Shown: piece by piece, positions 53,238-61,180 of the stretch
Layout: each line of letters starts with the position of its first letter
Position numbering within the stretch: position 1 is the stretch's first letter
NCBI RefSeq assembly: GCF_934668725.1
Contig: NZ_CAKUOF010000010.1
Location: 62,001 to 126,000 of the forward strand
Reading direction: 5' to 3'
Source of the DNA: an uncultured Dysgonomonas sp.
Lineage (GTDB): Bacteria > Bacteroidota > Bacteroidia > Bacteroidales > Dysgonomonadaceae
DNA: 64,000 nt
The notes under the pieces: generated by a model
What the model was told of the DNA's origin: nothing
The model's database searches: none
What the model saw: only the letters and a program-made list of their open reading frames with translations
Translations under genes and position numbers: made by a program

Positions 53238-53930
53238 ATGAAGGATCGAATAAAGCAACTGTATACAGCATTAGGCATGAGTAGTAGGGCTTTTTCTGAA
53301 CAAATAGGAAAGAGTCAAATGTTTGCTCGTACGATTGGGGCTACTATAGGTGTAGATGTTGTTAATAATATAATTACAGAGTTTCCGCAGGTAAACTTGC
53401 ATTGGCTGGTTACTGGAGAGGGAGAGATGTTCATCCCAGACAATATGGATAAACAAGGATTAGAATGGAGGAATCCATCACTCGTTACTCGTGTTCCTTT
53501 CGTGAATAAATATGAGTTGGATAACTATCTACTTAATTGGAGAAATGAAAAGTATTATACTCAATTACCTTGGATATCGATAATACCCACATCTAAGATT
53601 ACTGGGTATATCGCCTTTGAGGTATTAGATGATTCTATGCAGAGTGAATATGCAAACTCAATAAAACTAGGAGATATTGTTATTGCAACACACTTTTTCG
53701 AAGATACAATCAAGCGTCTTTTGAAACTCCCGGCTTTTACATGTGTATTTTTTCATAAACAATTAGGAATGATGGTTAGAAATATAAGAGACTATAACGT
53801 GAAGGATAGAACCTTTTTAGCTATCCCTGAGAACTTAATGTATGAAAATACTGTAATTTCTATGGATGATCTAGAGGGACCACTTTGTTGGGTGAATCAG
53901 ATCATTTCCAGATATGATAGTAAATTTTAA
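53238..53930 (+). CDS. CI-like phage repressor, XRE HTH plus S24-like domain
   Basis: A 230-residue repressor from the ATG at 53238; the frame upstream to 53199 is not needed. The N-terminal HTH (RIKQLYTALGMSSRAFSEQIGKSQMF) and VNLHWLVTGEGEMF are typical of Bacteroidota phage repressors. The C-terminal half (GYIAFEVLDDSMQSEYANSIKLGDIVIA) has D-S-M as in the LexA/CI peptidase Ser site, which suggests RecA-stimulated self-cleavage, though the catalytic Lys is not clear. It holds the prophage silent. Confidence 0.84.
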   Translation: MKDRIKQLYTALGMSSRAFSEQIGKSQMFARTIGATIGVDVVNNIITEFPQVNLHWLVTGEGEMFIPDNMDKQGLEWRNPSLVTRVPFVNKYELDNYLLNWRNEKYYTQLPWISIIPTSKITGYIAFEVLDDSMQSEYANSIKLGDIVIATHFFEDTIKRLLKLPAFTCVFFHKQLGMMVRNIRDYNVKDRTFLAIPENLMYENTVISMDDLEGPLCWVNQIISRYDSKF

Positions 53931-54026
53931 CCCATTTCCGATATTGAAAAACTATTAGAGAGAATAAAAGGAGCAGGTAGAATACCCGATCACGAAAATA
54001 TAAGAGGAAAGGATTATTATAAGTAA
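53931..54026 (+). pseudogene. In-frame coding remnant after the repressor stop
   Basis: In the repressor's frame, directly after its TAA stop, 31 sense codons read PISDIEKLLERIKGAGRIPD... to KDYYK and a second stop. There is no start codon. The residue pattern looks like protein, so it may be the worn end of another gene or a former longer repressor end. Confidence 0.4.
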
Positions 54027-54034
54027 ATAATTTA

Positions 54035-54042
54035 TAGCTTTG
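54035..54042 (+). promoter_or_regulatory. Host-type promoter box of lipoprotein 3
   Basis: TAGCTTTG matches TAnnTTTG, 45 bp before the lipoprotein start and identical to the box at 49414. Confidence 0.58.
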
Positions 54043-54087
54043 TGAAAATTTATTTATACATCAATTTATTTACAAATTATTTACAAA

Positions 54088-54822
54088 ATGAAAAAACTTC
54101 TTTCCTTATTCACGTGTACTCTATTCTTATTGAACTCTTGTAGTTCGGATGATGACAACAAAAATAGAATTTCACTAAGCGAATCTAGCACAACTTTAAA
54201 TTCAACAAAGACTTATCAGATTAAAGCAACGTCTGACACAAAGATTTCGTACGCTGCCGAAAACGAATATCACGCTAAAGTATCCGATTCTGGCTTGATT
54301 ACGGCAGGTAAAATCGGAGAAACCGCTATTATTTTAACAAACGGAGATGATACTAAGTCTTTCAAAGTGACAGTTTCGCCCGAAAGTACAATGTATCCTG
54401 ACCCGAACTTGGAATTCGGTATATCAAAAGCTGATCTGATTAAAAAACTAGGCACACCAAATAAAGAAACGTCAGACGGCATTAGTTATAACAACTTTTC
54501 AACAAAAGCTCCGCAAGTAGCATATTTATTTGATTCCAGTAATAAATTAAAATCGGTAGGAGTTATTGTAAATACAGCTTACAGCTCTGAATTAGGGACT
54601 TTTTTGAGAGAACGGTATGTTTATGGCACTTCAATAGAAGAAAATTATACTCTTGTTTTTGTGAACGCATTAAAGCTCGAAAACGCTACGATATTGATTG
54701 GTGCAAGTTTATATAATACAAGCTATTGGATGACTATATATATGCCATATTCTAATATAAAATCTAGAGCTCAAAAAGTGAATGAAATGGCTAAAGTAGC
54801 TAAGGTGGTAGGGATAAATTAA
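54088..54822 (+). CDS. Surface lipoprotein moron with Ig-like (BIG2) domain
   Basis: A 244-residue lipoprotein. The signal peptide ends LLNSCSSDDD, so Cys-18 is lipidated, followed by the acidic surface-export signal. Residues about 28-95 look like a bacterial Ig-like group 2 domain (LSESSTTLNSTKTYQIKATSD ... GKIGETAIILTNGDDTKSFKVTV). The C-terminal domain is unassigned. It has its own promoter and a terminator at 54833-54876. Ig-like domains on surface proteins often mediate adhesion or block receptors. Confidence 0.75.
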   Translation: MKKLLSLFTCTLFLLNSCSSDDDNKNRISLSESSTTLNSTKTYQIKATSDTKISYAAENEYHAKVSDSGLITAGKIGETAIILTNGDDTKSFKVTVSPESTMYPDPNLEFGISKADLIKKLGTPNKETSDGISYNNFSTKAPQVAYLFDSSNKLKSVGVIVNTAYSSELGTFLRERYVYGTSIEENYTLVFVNALKLENATILIGASLYNTSYWMTIYMPYSNIKSRAQKVNEMAKVAKVVGIN

Positions 54823-54832
54823 TCAATAGAGC

Positions 54833-54876
54833 TATATATAACAAAAGGCAATCTAGATCGGTTGCCTTTTGTTATA
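54833..54876. terminator. Bidirectional terminator
   Basis: TATAACAAAAGGCAA and its complement around a 10-nt loop, between the convergent lipoprotein and Rha genes. Confidence 0.85.
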
Positions 54877-54889
54877 TCGATACTACTCT

Positions 54890-55435
54890 TTAGCTTATTC
54901 TTCTATTCGGGAATCCACCGAAATAAAGATCTTCATCCAACTCGTCAAACAATCCCAAGCTTATAATACTGGTTCTGTCGATATGATTAATCTCTTTTAT
55001 CAGATGCTTTCTTTCTCTTAGTAGTTCATTTATTCGGGTATCAATTTCTCGAACACGAATTGATTTCTGATATCTGACTTTGAGTACTTGGTTGGATTGG
55101 TGAAGCTGATTTTCGACAATCTCTTTTAATTTGCTTTCCATGTAATTAAAGGCTTCAATAAACTCAATCTTAAATCTCAAAGCGTCTCTACCTGTAAAAC
55201 CCATTGCAAGCAAAGTGAACCCGTCTCGATTCATAACATACATTTGATTTTCTTTTCCGCTTGTATCTACATAAGTAGTTGATACAAAGAACTGGCAACA
55301 ATTTTGTTCTGAGTTAATAAGGTTTTTAATAGAGCGTATAACACTACTATGTTCTTTCTTGAATTTTTTAGCAACTAAAAGGCTGTTAGTTATTACTTGT
55401 CCACTCTCGTTTTGTTTTACTAAATTCTTTTCCAT
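54890..55435 (-). CDS. Rha-family phage regulatory protein
   Basis: A 181-residue protein. The Rha domain is clear: VITNSLLVAKKFKKEHSSVIRSIKNL at residues about 14-40, YMVNRDGFTLLAMGFTGRDALRFKIEFIEAFNYME-type region (MNRDGFTLLAMGFTG) at 65-105, then a helical tail. Rha proteins regulate phage growth in some hosts. Its leader (55453-55567) has the same pseudoknot plan as those of the KilA-N and tail genes. Confidence 0.87.
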   Translation of the reverse strand: MEKNLVKQNESGQVITNSLLVAKKFKKEHSSVIRSIKNLINSEQNCCQFFVSTTYVDTSGKENQMYVMNRDGFTLLAMGFTGRDALRFKIEFIEAFNYMESKLKEIVENQLHQSNQVLKVRYQKSIRVREIDTRINELLRERKHLIKEINHIDRTSIISLGLFDELDEDLYFGGFPNRRIS

Positions 55436-55452
55436 ATTCTCTATAAATTAAA

Positions 55453-55567
55453 ACAACCCTGTCTTTTCTTCACCCCGTATTTTGGAAGCCGGGCAAATAC
55501 TCAGACAGAGTTGTAGTTATTTCTTTTAAGGTGGCTTCTAAACGACCTCGTATATTCTAAAATATAA
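55453..55567 (-). promoter_or_regulatory. Pseudoknot-type leader RNA of the Rha gene
   Basis: On the minus strand: TTATATTTTA (55567-55558) within a hairpin (AACGAC/GTCGTT); A GAAGCC (55538-55533); B ACAACTCTGTC (55514-55504) and B2 GTATTT (55500-55495); a loop with A' GGCTTC (55490-55485); B2' AAATAC (55482-55477) and B' GACAGGGTTGT (55463-55453). Pairings are 6, 11 (one G-U) and 6 bp. The order is identical to the leader at 51088-51206, although the sequences differ. Confidence 0.62.
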
Positions 55568-55571
55568 GTCG

Positions 55572-55604
55572 TTGGAAGTTTTTCCTCTTTTTTTATTACA
55601 TTTG
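55572..55604 (+). promoter_or_regulatory. Host-type promoter of lipoprotein 4
   Basis: TTG at 55572-55574, then TACATTTG at 55597-55604 (22-bp spacer), 27 bp before the lipoprotein start. Confidence 0.6.
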
Positions 55605-55631
55605 AACTTCAATCACAATAAAACTACAATC

Positions 55632-56030
55632 ATGAATAAATTACTTTCACTACTATTTATTTTGCCTTTTTTTATGGCATGTTCGAGCGATGACGATCCT
55701 GAAACTTCTGGACAAGATTATACGAGCTTTGTTTTTCACCAAACAGTAGATAATAATCTGACTAATTGTGTTGCTGGATATAAAAAAGATGGTAAATATT
55801 ATAAGTTAGGGGATCTAGGCGATTTATCAAAAGATAAATATTCGGCAGAGATTAGAGTTAATGATAACTCAATAACGGAAGTTTATTTTTTTACAGACTA
55901 TAATGGCGGGGTGAGGTTTAACGCTGTATATAAATTGAATAAAAACACTAAGAATGTATTTGACTTATTAGAGAGTGTTGGAGGAACTAGTTTCGGTGAT
56001 AAAACTGATCCCACTAAATATCCACAATAA
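55632..56030 (+). CDS. Small surface lipoprotein moron
   Basis: A 132-residue lipoprotein from the ATG at 55632; the upstream frame lies in the promoter. The signal peptide ends FFMACSSDDD, with lipidated Cys-17 and an acidic surface-export signal. The mature part is beta-rich with no recognised family. It has a host-type promoter and ends at a shared terminator. Third of three lipoproteins with nearly the same N-terminal CSSDD signature in the lysogeny block. Confidence 0.72.
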   Translation: MNKLLSLLFILPFFMACSSDDDPETSGQDYTSFVFHQTVDNNLTNCVAGYKKDGKYYKLGDLGDLSKDKYSAEIRVNDNSITEVYFFTDYNGGVRFNAVYKLNKNTKNVFDLLESVGGTSFGDKTDPTKYPQ

Positions 56031-56033
56031 AAA

Positions 56034-56060
56034 GAAGAGGGCTTAATTGCCCTCTTCTGC
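56034..56060. terminator. Bidirectional terminator overlapping a tail-gene end
   Basis: AGAAGAGGGC pairs with GCCCTCTTCT around TTAATT. It overlaps the last codons of the minus-strand tail gene. Confidence 0.8.
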
Positions 56061-58343
56061 TATATAAATATCCGGTTTACCATTATTAAGCCATAACTGA
56101 TAATTATCCAAACCTTGAGCACTGGTCGGCAAATCCTTCAATATTATTTTCAACTTCCCATTGCTAGTATACGGATCAACCAAGAAGTATGGATAATTAG
56201 AACCTTCTGATAAATTACCATCCCGGCTATCACCAAGGAACATGCCCCGTGGATACCCCCCCACACCTGCCAATAGTGTAAATTTAAAAGCTTTGTTTGA
56301 ACCTATATCTCTATATTGCATATCATAAGGAGTGAAACGAGCACGGCTATTTCCATTATTTTGCATATCCAATACCGCTCCATAATCTTCACTTCCATTC
56401 GAATATTGTTTAAGGCTCGCTACTTCTGTATTATCTTCGGCGATTAGCTTCATAGACCTATCCACAGGATCTATGACTATCCTATATCCATTTTTATTAC
56501 TCTCAAACTTACCCCTCAAATAGACTTCATTGGCTATCAATTTCCCTAAGTGGGTAACTACAAATTGAGCAATATCTTCAATTAGTGTTGGGTCATTTGC
56601 TGCATTGATAGCCTGGTCTAAAGTACCACCTGACCAAATTGCAACATCATTCTCACCCCGATTGATACCGTTGATACCGGCATTCTCTTTCCATACAGAA
56701 CCCTGCATATGGCCGAGACGAATAAGAGTAGTAAGTATCAAGCCTCCTTCAACGACCGTACTATTTTCTAAAGCTTCTCTCAGATAGTTTAAAGCCCTAA
56801 CATTTCTCAAAGCTCCGTTTGCCACCCTCATAGCCTCTACATGCTGCAGATCGGATATTTCTCTGTTAGTCTCAATTGACTTATCAATCGATCTTAGTCT
56901 CGAATATCGTGGCTTATCGCCGATGGTATATGTATCTTCGTAAGTCTCTAAGCTCTTTTCGTAGCCAAACATCCGAGATGATTTTGAGCCACCTCTTAAT
57001 ATCTCACTTACAAGTTTCACTTTCTGGCCCAATGGCATACTAAGCTCATTGTGGTATGCCCATACAGGGTTAACAGGACATTCATAAGTTGCATTATCTT
57101 CTAATACGCTTTGATGCCACTGGGTAGCTTCTTCCAAGAGCTGCTGTTCAGCTTCACCTACATACTGATCACCGACCAGAGAAATATCAAAATTAAACAA
57201 TACATAATTATCGCCTACACGTGGTTTTAATACATCATTGGGAATAGTAAAGCTTGGAATGTCTTGATTATTGATGATCTCGAATTCCTGATTACTATCA
57301 TGATATTTCAGCTCAAAAGTACGCCCGGACAACCAGCTATTGTCACCAAAGGTCACTGATAATGTAAGTCCCGGGAGTATATACTCAGAATTGAAATTCA
57401 GTCCCGAATCTTTGAAGTAAAAAACTAACCAGGGATTACCGTTTTCATCTTTCTGAGTATCGTCAACTCTAAGTTCTGTAATCTCACCTGTACGTTGTGG
57501 AAATATATGTTCGAATATCTTAACACCATGTATTATTTCATTGGGCTTCATGTCAGGAAAAGCATCTATAAAATCACCATTCGAAACAGGCAATCTAAGA
57601 CGTTTCTGAACAATAGCATCAGCGAGCGATCCGCTTTCAGTTCCCCTGTAATTAGTTGGTATATTTCGAGTTGATCCGAAAGCGAATAAACGTGTACAAT
57701 AATCAGCACTATTATTATTCGATCTTTTGATATCAGTCAGTGCTGCATCTCTCTCTAGCTCTATTTCTTCTCCATGTTCGTAATATCCAAGATTAAGGGT
57801 TTTATTCTCATAATCGAGCCACCACTCAGCACCGAATTTCTCTGCGATCTCTGTAAGTCCGTCAAATGTATTTTGTGAATCAAAGCTTATCAGAATAGGC
57901 GTCATGGTAGGACAAACTCCCATTTTCCATTTATCCGATTCTTCTGTTAAGCCGAAATATTCATTAATGCAAATTAGAGCTATCTGGAGGAATTGCTGAG
58001 GTGTGCCTGTTAACTCCCACTGCACCTCATGCAAGTCTTGCATGGTATAGAATAGTACAAAATCCTGAAAGAACATCTCTATTGCCTCGAATTTCAAGGT
58101 ATAAGTATATTCGAAAATACTTTTTTCTTCGGGCAATGATTCTTCTCGGATTGTATAACGTTTATTTTGATAATTGATATACAGTCCTCGAGCGAACTCA
58201 AAATAACGCGTATAATTGAGTTTAAGTTGAACATAGTGCTCATTCATGAGCTCACGCTTATAAAGTCCACCTGCAAAGCCTAATGTTGCTATTTTATTAT
58301 CAGAGATGTCAAATACATCTATATCTTTTCCTGTTTCAATCAT
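56043..58343 (-). CDS. Phage tail protein (tail endopeptidase-like), minus strand
   Basis: A 766-residue tail-tip protein. The N-terminal 380 residues resemble the prophage tail endopeptidase / baseplate hub family (YTYTLKFEAIEMFFQDFVLFYTMQ, FDGLTEIAEKFGAEWWLDYENKTLNLGY). The C-terminal part is fibre-like, with NNSTVVEGGLILTTLIRLG and later beta repeats. Similar proteins anchor tail fibres. It is transcribed opposite to every other structural gene and has its own structured leader and late-type motif, so its regulation differs from the rest of the tail operon. Confidence 0.72.
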   Translation of the reverse strand: MIETGKDIDVFDISDNKIATLGFAGGLYKRELMNEHYVQLKLNYTRYFEFARGLYINYQNKRYTIREESLPEEKSIFEYTYTLKFEAIEMFFQDFVLFYTMQDLHEVQWELTGTPQQFLQIALICINEYFGLTEESDKWKMGVCPTMTPILISFDSQNTFDGLTEIAEKFGAEWWLDYENKTLNLGYYEHGEEIELERDAALTDIKRSNNNSADYCTRLFAFGSTRNIPTNYRGTESGSLADAIVQKRLRLPVSNGDFIDAFPDMKPNEIIHGVKIFEHIFPQRTGEITELRVDDTQKDENGNPWLVFYFKDSGLNFNSEYILPGLTLSVTFGDNSWLSGRTFELKYHDSNQEFEIINNQDIPSFTIPNDVLKPRVGDNYVLFNFDISLVGDQYVGEAEQQLLEEATQWHQSVLEDNATYECPVNPVWAYHNELSMPLGQKVKLVSEILRGGSKSSRMFGYEKSLETYEDTYTIGDKPRYSRLRSIDKSIETNREISDLQHVEAMRVANGALRNVRALNYLREALENSTVVEGGLILTTLIRLGHMQGSVWKENAGINGINRGENDVAIWSGGTLDQAINAANDPTLIEDIAQFVVTHLGKLIANEVYLRGKFESNKNGYRIVIDPVDRSMKLIAEDNTEVASLKQYSNGSEDYGAVLDMQNNGNSRARFTPYDMQYRDIGSNKAFKFTLLAGVGGYPRGMFLGDSRDGNLSEGSNYPYFLVDPYTSNGKLKIILKDLPTSAQGLDNYQLWLNNGKPDIYIAEEGN

Positions 58344-58359
58344 AATTTTTATTTAAAGT

Positions 58360-58474
58360 AAAAAGACCGTCAAATAAAAGTTGCCTATTGTGGAAGTTTG
58401 CAACTAGTATTCAACAGTCTTTTTATATTTCTTTTCCGGAAACTTCCACATAACCGATTTATTGTAATATATAA
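58360..58474 (-). promoter_or_regulatory. Pseudoknot-type leader RNA of the minus-strand tail gene
   Basis: On the minus strand: TTATATATTA (58474-58465) within a 9-bp hairpin (CCGGTTTAT/ATAAATCGG); A GTGGAAGTTT (58449-58440); B AAAAAGACTGTTGA (58424-58411) and B2 AGTTGC (58405-58400); a loop with A' AAACTTCCAC (58399-58390); B2' GCAACT (58384-58379) and B' (58373-58360). Pairings are 10, 14 (with G-U) and 6 bp. This is the third leader with the same layout. Confidence 0.65.
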
Positions 58475-58510
58475 ACCGGAATCATTTTTCCCGATATAAT
58501 CTTCTCTCTC

Positions 58511-58529
58511 TTATATTTTATTGTAAAAG
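58511..58529 (+). promoter_or_regulatory. Late motif before the distal tail gene
   Basis: TTATATTTTA at 58511-58520 followed by TTGTAAAAG, 20 bp before the next start. It is 37 bp from the oppositely directed copy at 58465-58474. Confidence 0.5.
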
Positions 58530-58539
58530 ATTTTATTGC

Positions 58540-59028
58540 ATGATTCCAAGACAATTATATATCAACGATAAAGATGCGTGGGAAACATGGGGTGTTTTTC
58601 TTGAAGAAGGCAGCGAGCGTGCATTGCTTCTGGCAGCTAATAATAAAGAATTTGTCAGCAATAAAAACAGATCCGAACATGGTAAAAGGGTGATTGTAGA
58701 TAATCCCAGACTGGAAGAACGTGACGTACAGCTAGTATTTTGCTTTTTAACAGAATCAGAAGATGATTTCCTTGAGAAGTACGACGCCTTTGTTGCTGAA
58801 TTGAATAGAGGTTGGGTACAGATGAGGGTAATTAAAGTAAAGAAGGTCTACAATTTTACAACAACAAACTTTCAAGATCTGGGATACTATGGTCAAATGG
58901 GTAAACTATCAGTAAGGTTCAACGAGCCGAATCCGGATAATCGCAGCATAATTAGATTTTATACAGCATTGAGCACTCAGGATTCAAAAATGCTCCAAAC
59001 ACAAGATAATAAAGTAGTAATTAAGTGA
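58540..59028 (+). CDS. Distal tail (Dit-like) protein
   Basis: A 162-residue beta-rich protein. YINDKDAWETWGVFLEEGS at the start and FLEKYDAFVAELNRGWVQMRV are typical of small Dit-type proteins in Bacteroidota phages. It would link tail tube and tip. The start follows a late motif, and the fibre gene follows by 10 bp. Confidence 0.62.
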   Translation: MIPRQLYINDKDAWETWGVFLEEGSERALLLAANNKEFVSNKNRSEHGKRVIVDNPRLEERDVQLVFCFLTESEDDFLEKYDAFVAELNRGWVQMRVIKVKKVYNFTTTNFQDLGYYGQMGKLSVRFNEPNPDNRSIIRFYTALSTQDSKMLQTQDNKVVIK

Positions 59029-59038
59029 TATTATAGAA

Positions 59039-60748
59039 ATGGCACAAGGAGAAGTACAACAGTTTCAGTTAACCAAAATAACAGACCTTCCTCAAGCATC
59101 TACAATAGAAGGCTTGGTTACTATAGGAGTCGACAATACCAATAATAGTGTTAAAGTTCCTATTGAATTACTCAAGGGTAATAAAGGAGATTCCGGAGAA
59201 CCGGGCGCTCCCGGAGAGGTAACCCTGGCAGAATTTAATCCTGTTAAGGATTCCGTTTCCGAACTAAACGAAGCCGTATTCACCGAAATAGGAGGCTGGG
59301 AGGAAATAACAGGTATTACTTGGGAGCCTGGTTACTATGTTGACCTTAATGGAGCTATTTCAGGAGGCGGAACAAATACATTGTATAAGCTATCAAGCCC
59401 AATACCTATAGCAACATCAACACAATATAAGGCTTTATTACAAGCAGGTAACCTTTTAGCCGTTAGTGGATGGAATAATACAGCCTTTGCACCTGCTTTA
59501 GCTATTGTCGGAGCAGATACTAACAATCCGTTAGAATATCCGTTCACTACTCCTAGCAATAACATCTCATCAGTTCGTTTGACCTGTAGAAAAGAATTAG
59601 CAGCTCCTAAATTGTATAAATTCAATCCAGAATCAGGACAAAAGGTCAATAGGATAGAAATTCTCGAAGAACAAGTTGATCTGATAAACCAAAAAGGAAA
59701 CAACGGGCTTATAGCTAGTTTTCAGAATTTCGCAGGATCAAACACCCTTACAGGAACAGGAACAATTCTAGGAGGTGGTACTTTCAACTATCCTGTGAAT
59801 ATAGCAATCGAGGATTTAGACTTTTTCGCTAAGATAAAAGTTAATACAGTTGGCGTATTCGGTTTATGTCGTCCAGATACAGCAGGATATGGAACTGTAT
59901 TAGCAGTACATGATAATATTGCTGAAATACGAAAAATGAACTCTGGAACAGGAACAGTCATATACACATATACTTTACCCTTTACCATTATAGCAGGGAG
60001 TATATATATTGTCAGGATGTATAAAAAAAATAAAGATGTATACTTTTCTATTCATTCTGATAAAGACGTGTATACAGGATTCGCTGAACGATTGGATAAT
60101 AAAGATTTTGGGAGAAATTGGGGTAACCCGTCAGTTTTTTGTCAAAGCGGACAAATAGAGGTTTTAGACGCATATTTAAGGGATTCAAATTTTATATCTC
60201 CATTAACATCAATATATGGAGATAGTCTAGTAGAAGGATGGGCTTTAGTTAACGAGTTAAATAAAAGATATGCTGCATTAATGCAGCAAGTAACAGGAGG
60301 TAATGTAGAGATATCAGGAAGAGGAGGCGAGAATACAACTACTTTATTACAAAGATTTAATGCTGAATTGCTAAAGGTAAACAGTAATTATGTAATGCCT
60401 GCCATAGGAACAAATGATACTGTAATTGCTACGTATACAACAAATATGAACACCATAATAGCCAAAGTTAAGGCACAGGGAAGAATCCCAATACTCGCAA
60501 CCGTAACACCAAGATCCGGATATCCTATTGTAGATATGAATACATATGTACGTAATTCAGGTGAGTTATATGTTGATTTTAACAAAGCAGTGAACAATGG
60601 AACTGAAACAATTTGGAACTCAACTTATGTAAACTCAGACAACGTACATCCAAATGTAGCAGGAAACGAGGTTATGTTTAAGCGTATTCTTTTCGATTTA
60701 TACTTCTTATTCGATACTAAAAAAGTATATGATCATTATAAATTATAA
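59039..60748 (+). CDS. Tail fibre with C-terminal SGNH hydrolase domain
   Basis: A 569-residue receptor-binding or depolymerase protein. The N-terminus attaches to the tail, and a short collagen-like Gly-X-Y stretch (GNKGDSGEPGAPGE, about 44-60) follows, then beta domains. Residues about 390-560 form an SGNH/GDSL esterase: block I YGDSL (Ser near 395), block II G in GGEN, block III GTND near 457-460, and block V D-x-x-H in DNVHP near 534-538. It probably deacylates surface polysaccharide during adsorption. Confidence 0.82.
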   Translation: MAQGEVQQFQLTKITDLPQASTIEGLVTIGVDNTNNSVKVPIELLKGNKGDSGEPGAPGEVTLAEFNPVKDSVSELNEAVFTEIGGWEEITGITWEPGYYVDLNGAISGGGTNTLYKLSSPIPIATSTQYKALLQAGNLLAVSGWNNTAFAPALAIVGADTNNPLEYPFTTPSNNISSVRLTCRKELAAPKLYKFNPESGQKVNRIEILEEQVDLINQKGNNGLIASFQNFAGSNTLTGTGTILGGGTFNYPVNIAIEDLDFFAKIKVNTVGVFGLCRPDTAGYGTVLAVHDNIAEIRKMNSGTGTVIYTYTLPFTIIAGSIYIVRMYKKNKDVYFSIHSDKDVYTGFAERLDNKDFGRNWGNPSVFCQSGQIEVLDAYLRDSNFISPLTSIYGDSLVEGWALVNELNKRYAALMQQVTGGNVEISGRGGENTTTLLQRFNAELLKVNSNYVMPAIGTNDTVIATYTTNMNTIIAKVKAQGRIPILATVTPRSGYPIVDMNTYVRNSGELYVDFNKAVNNGTETIWNSTYVNSDNVHPNVAGNEVMFKRILFDLYFLFDTKKVYDHYKL

Positions 60749-60751
60749 ATT

Positions 60752-61180
60752 ATGGAGAATAATTATACAGATAGTTTTCTTTTAGGACTTATGGAGTTCT
60801 TTATCTGGGCAAAATGGCTGATGCTGGCAGCTTTGGTACTGACTTTTGCAGACCTTAAGTTTGGGGTGGAAAAAGCCAGATATCAGAAAGAAGAAGTACG
60901 CCGATCTCGAGCGGTTAGGCGAACTTTTCAAAAAATATCGGATTATGTAATGTGGATCGTTGTCGCCTATACATTTGATAAGGCTTTTATATCATTTTCG
61001 ATCGAATTACTGCCTTTCATTATACTGATTATTATCTATGGAATTGAACTGGAAAGTATTTACAAAAACTATGGTGCAGCAAGAGGAAAAGAGTTGAAAA
61101 TTAACATCCTCGGTTTTTTCAAAAGAAAAGCCGAGATAATAGAAATAGAGGAGGAAAAAGAAAATGACACGAGGTTATAA
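60752..61180 (+). CDS. Phage holin
   Basis: A 142-residue membrane protein with three hydrophobic segments (about 14-35, 62-82 and 83-102) and a charged C-terminal tail (EIIEIEEEKEND). It is similar in plan to the class I holins of Bacteroidota phages. The last 17 bp overlap the lysozyme-like gene, the first of the lysis cassette. Confidence 0.78.
   Translation: MENNYTDSFLLGLMEFFIWAKWLMLAALVLTFADLKFGVEKARYQKEEVRRSRAVRRTFQKISDYVMWIVVAYTFDKAFISFSIELLPFIILIIIYGIELESIYKNYGAARGKELKINILGFFKRKAEIIEIEEEKENDTRL

Noticed and set aside
49400..58540. Invertible DNA segment explaining the minus-strand tail gene
   Set aside because: I looked for long inverted repeats near both ends and for an invertase gene in the window and found neither.
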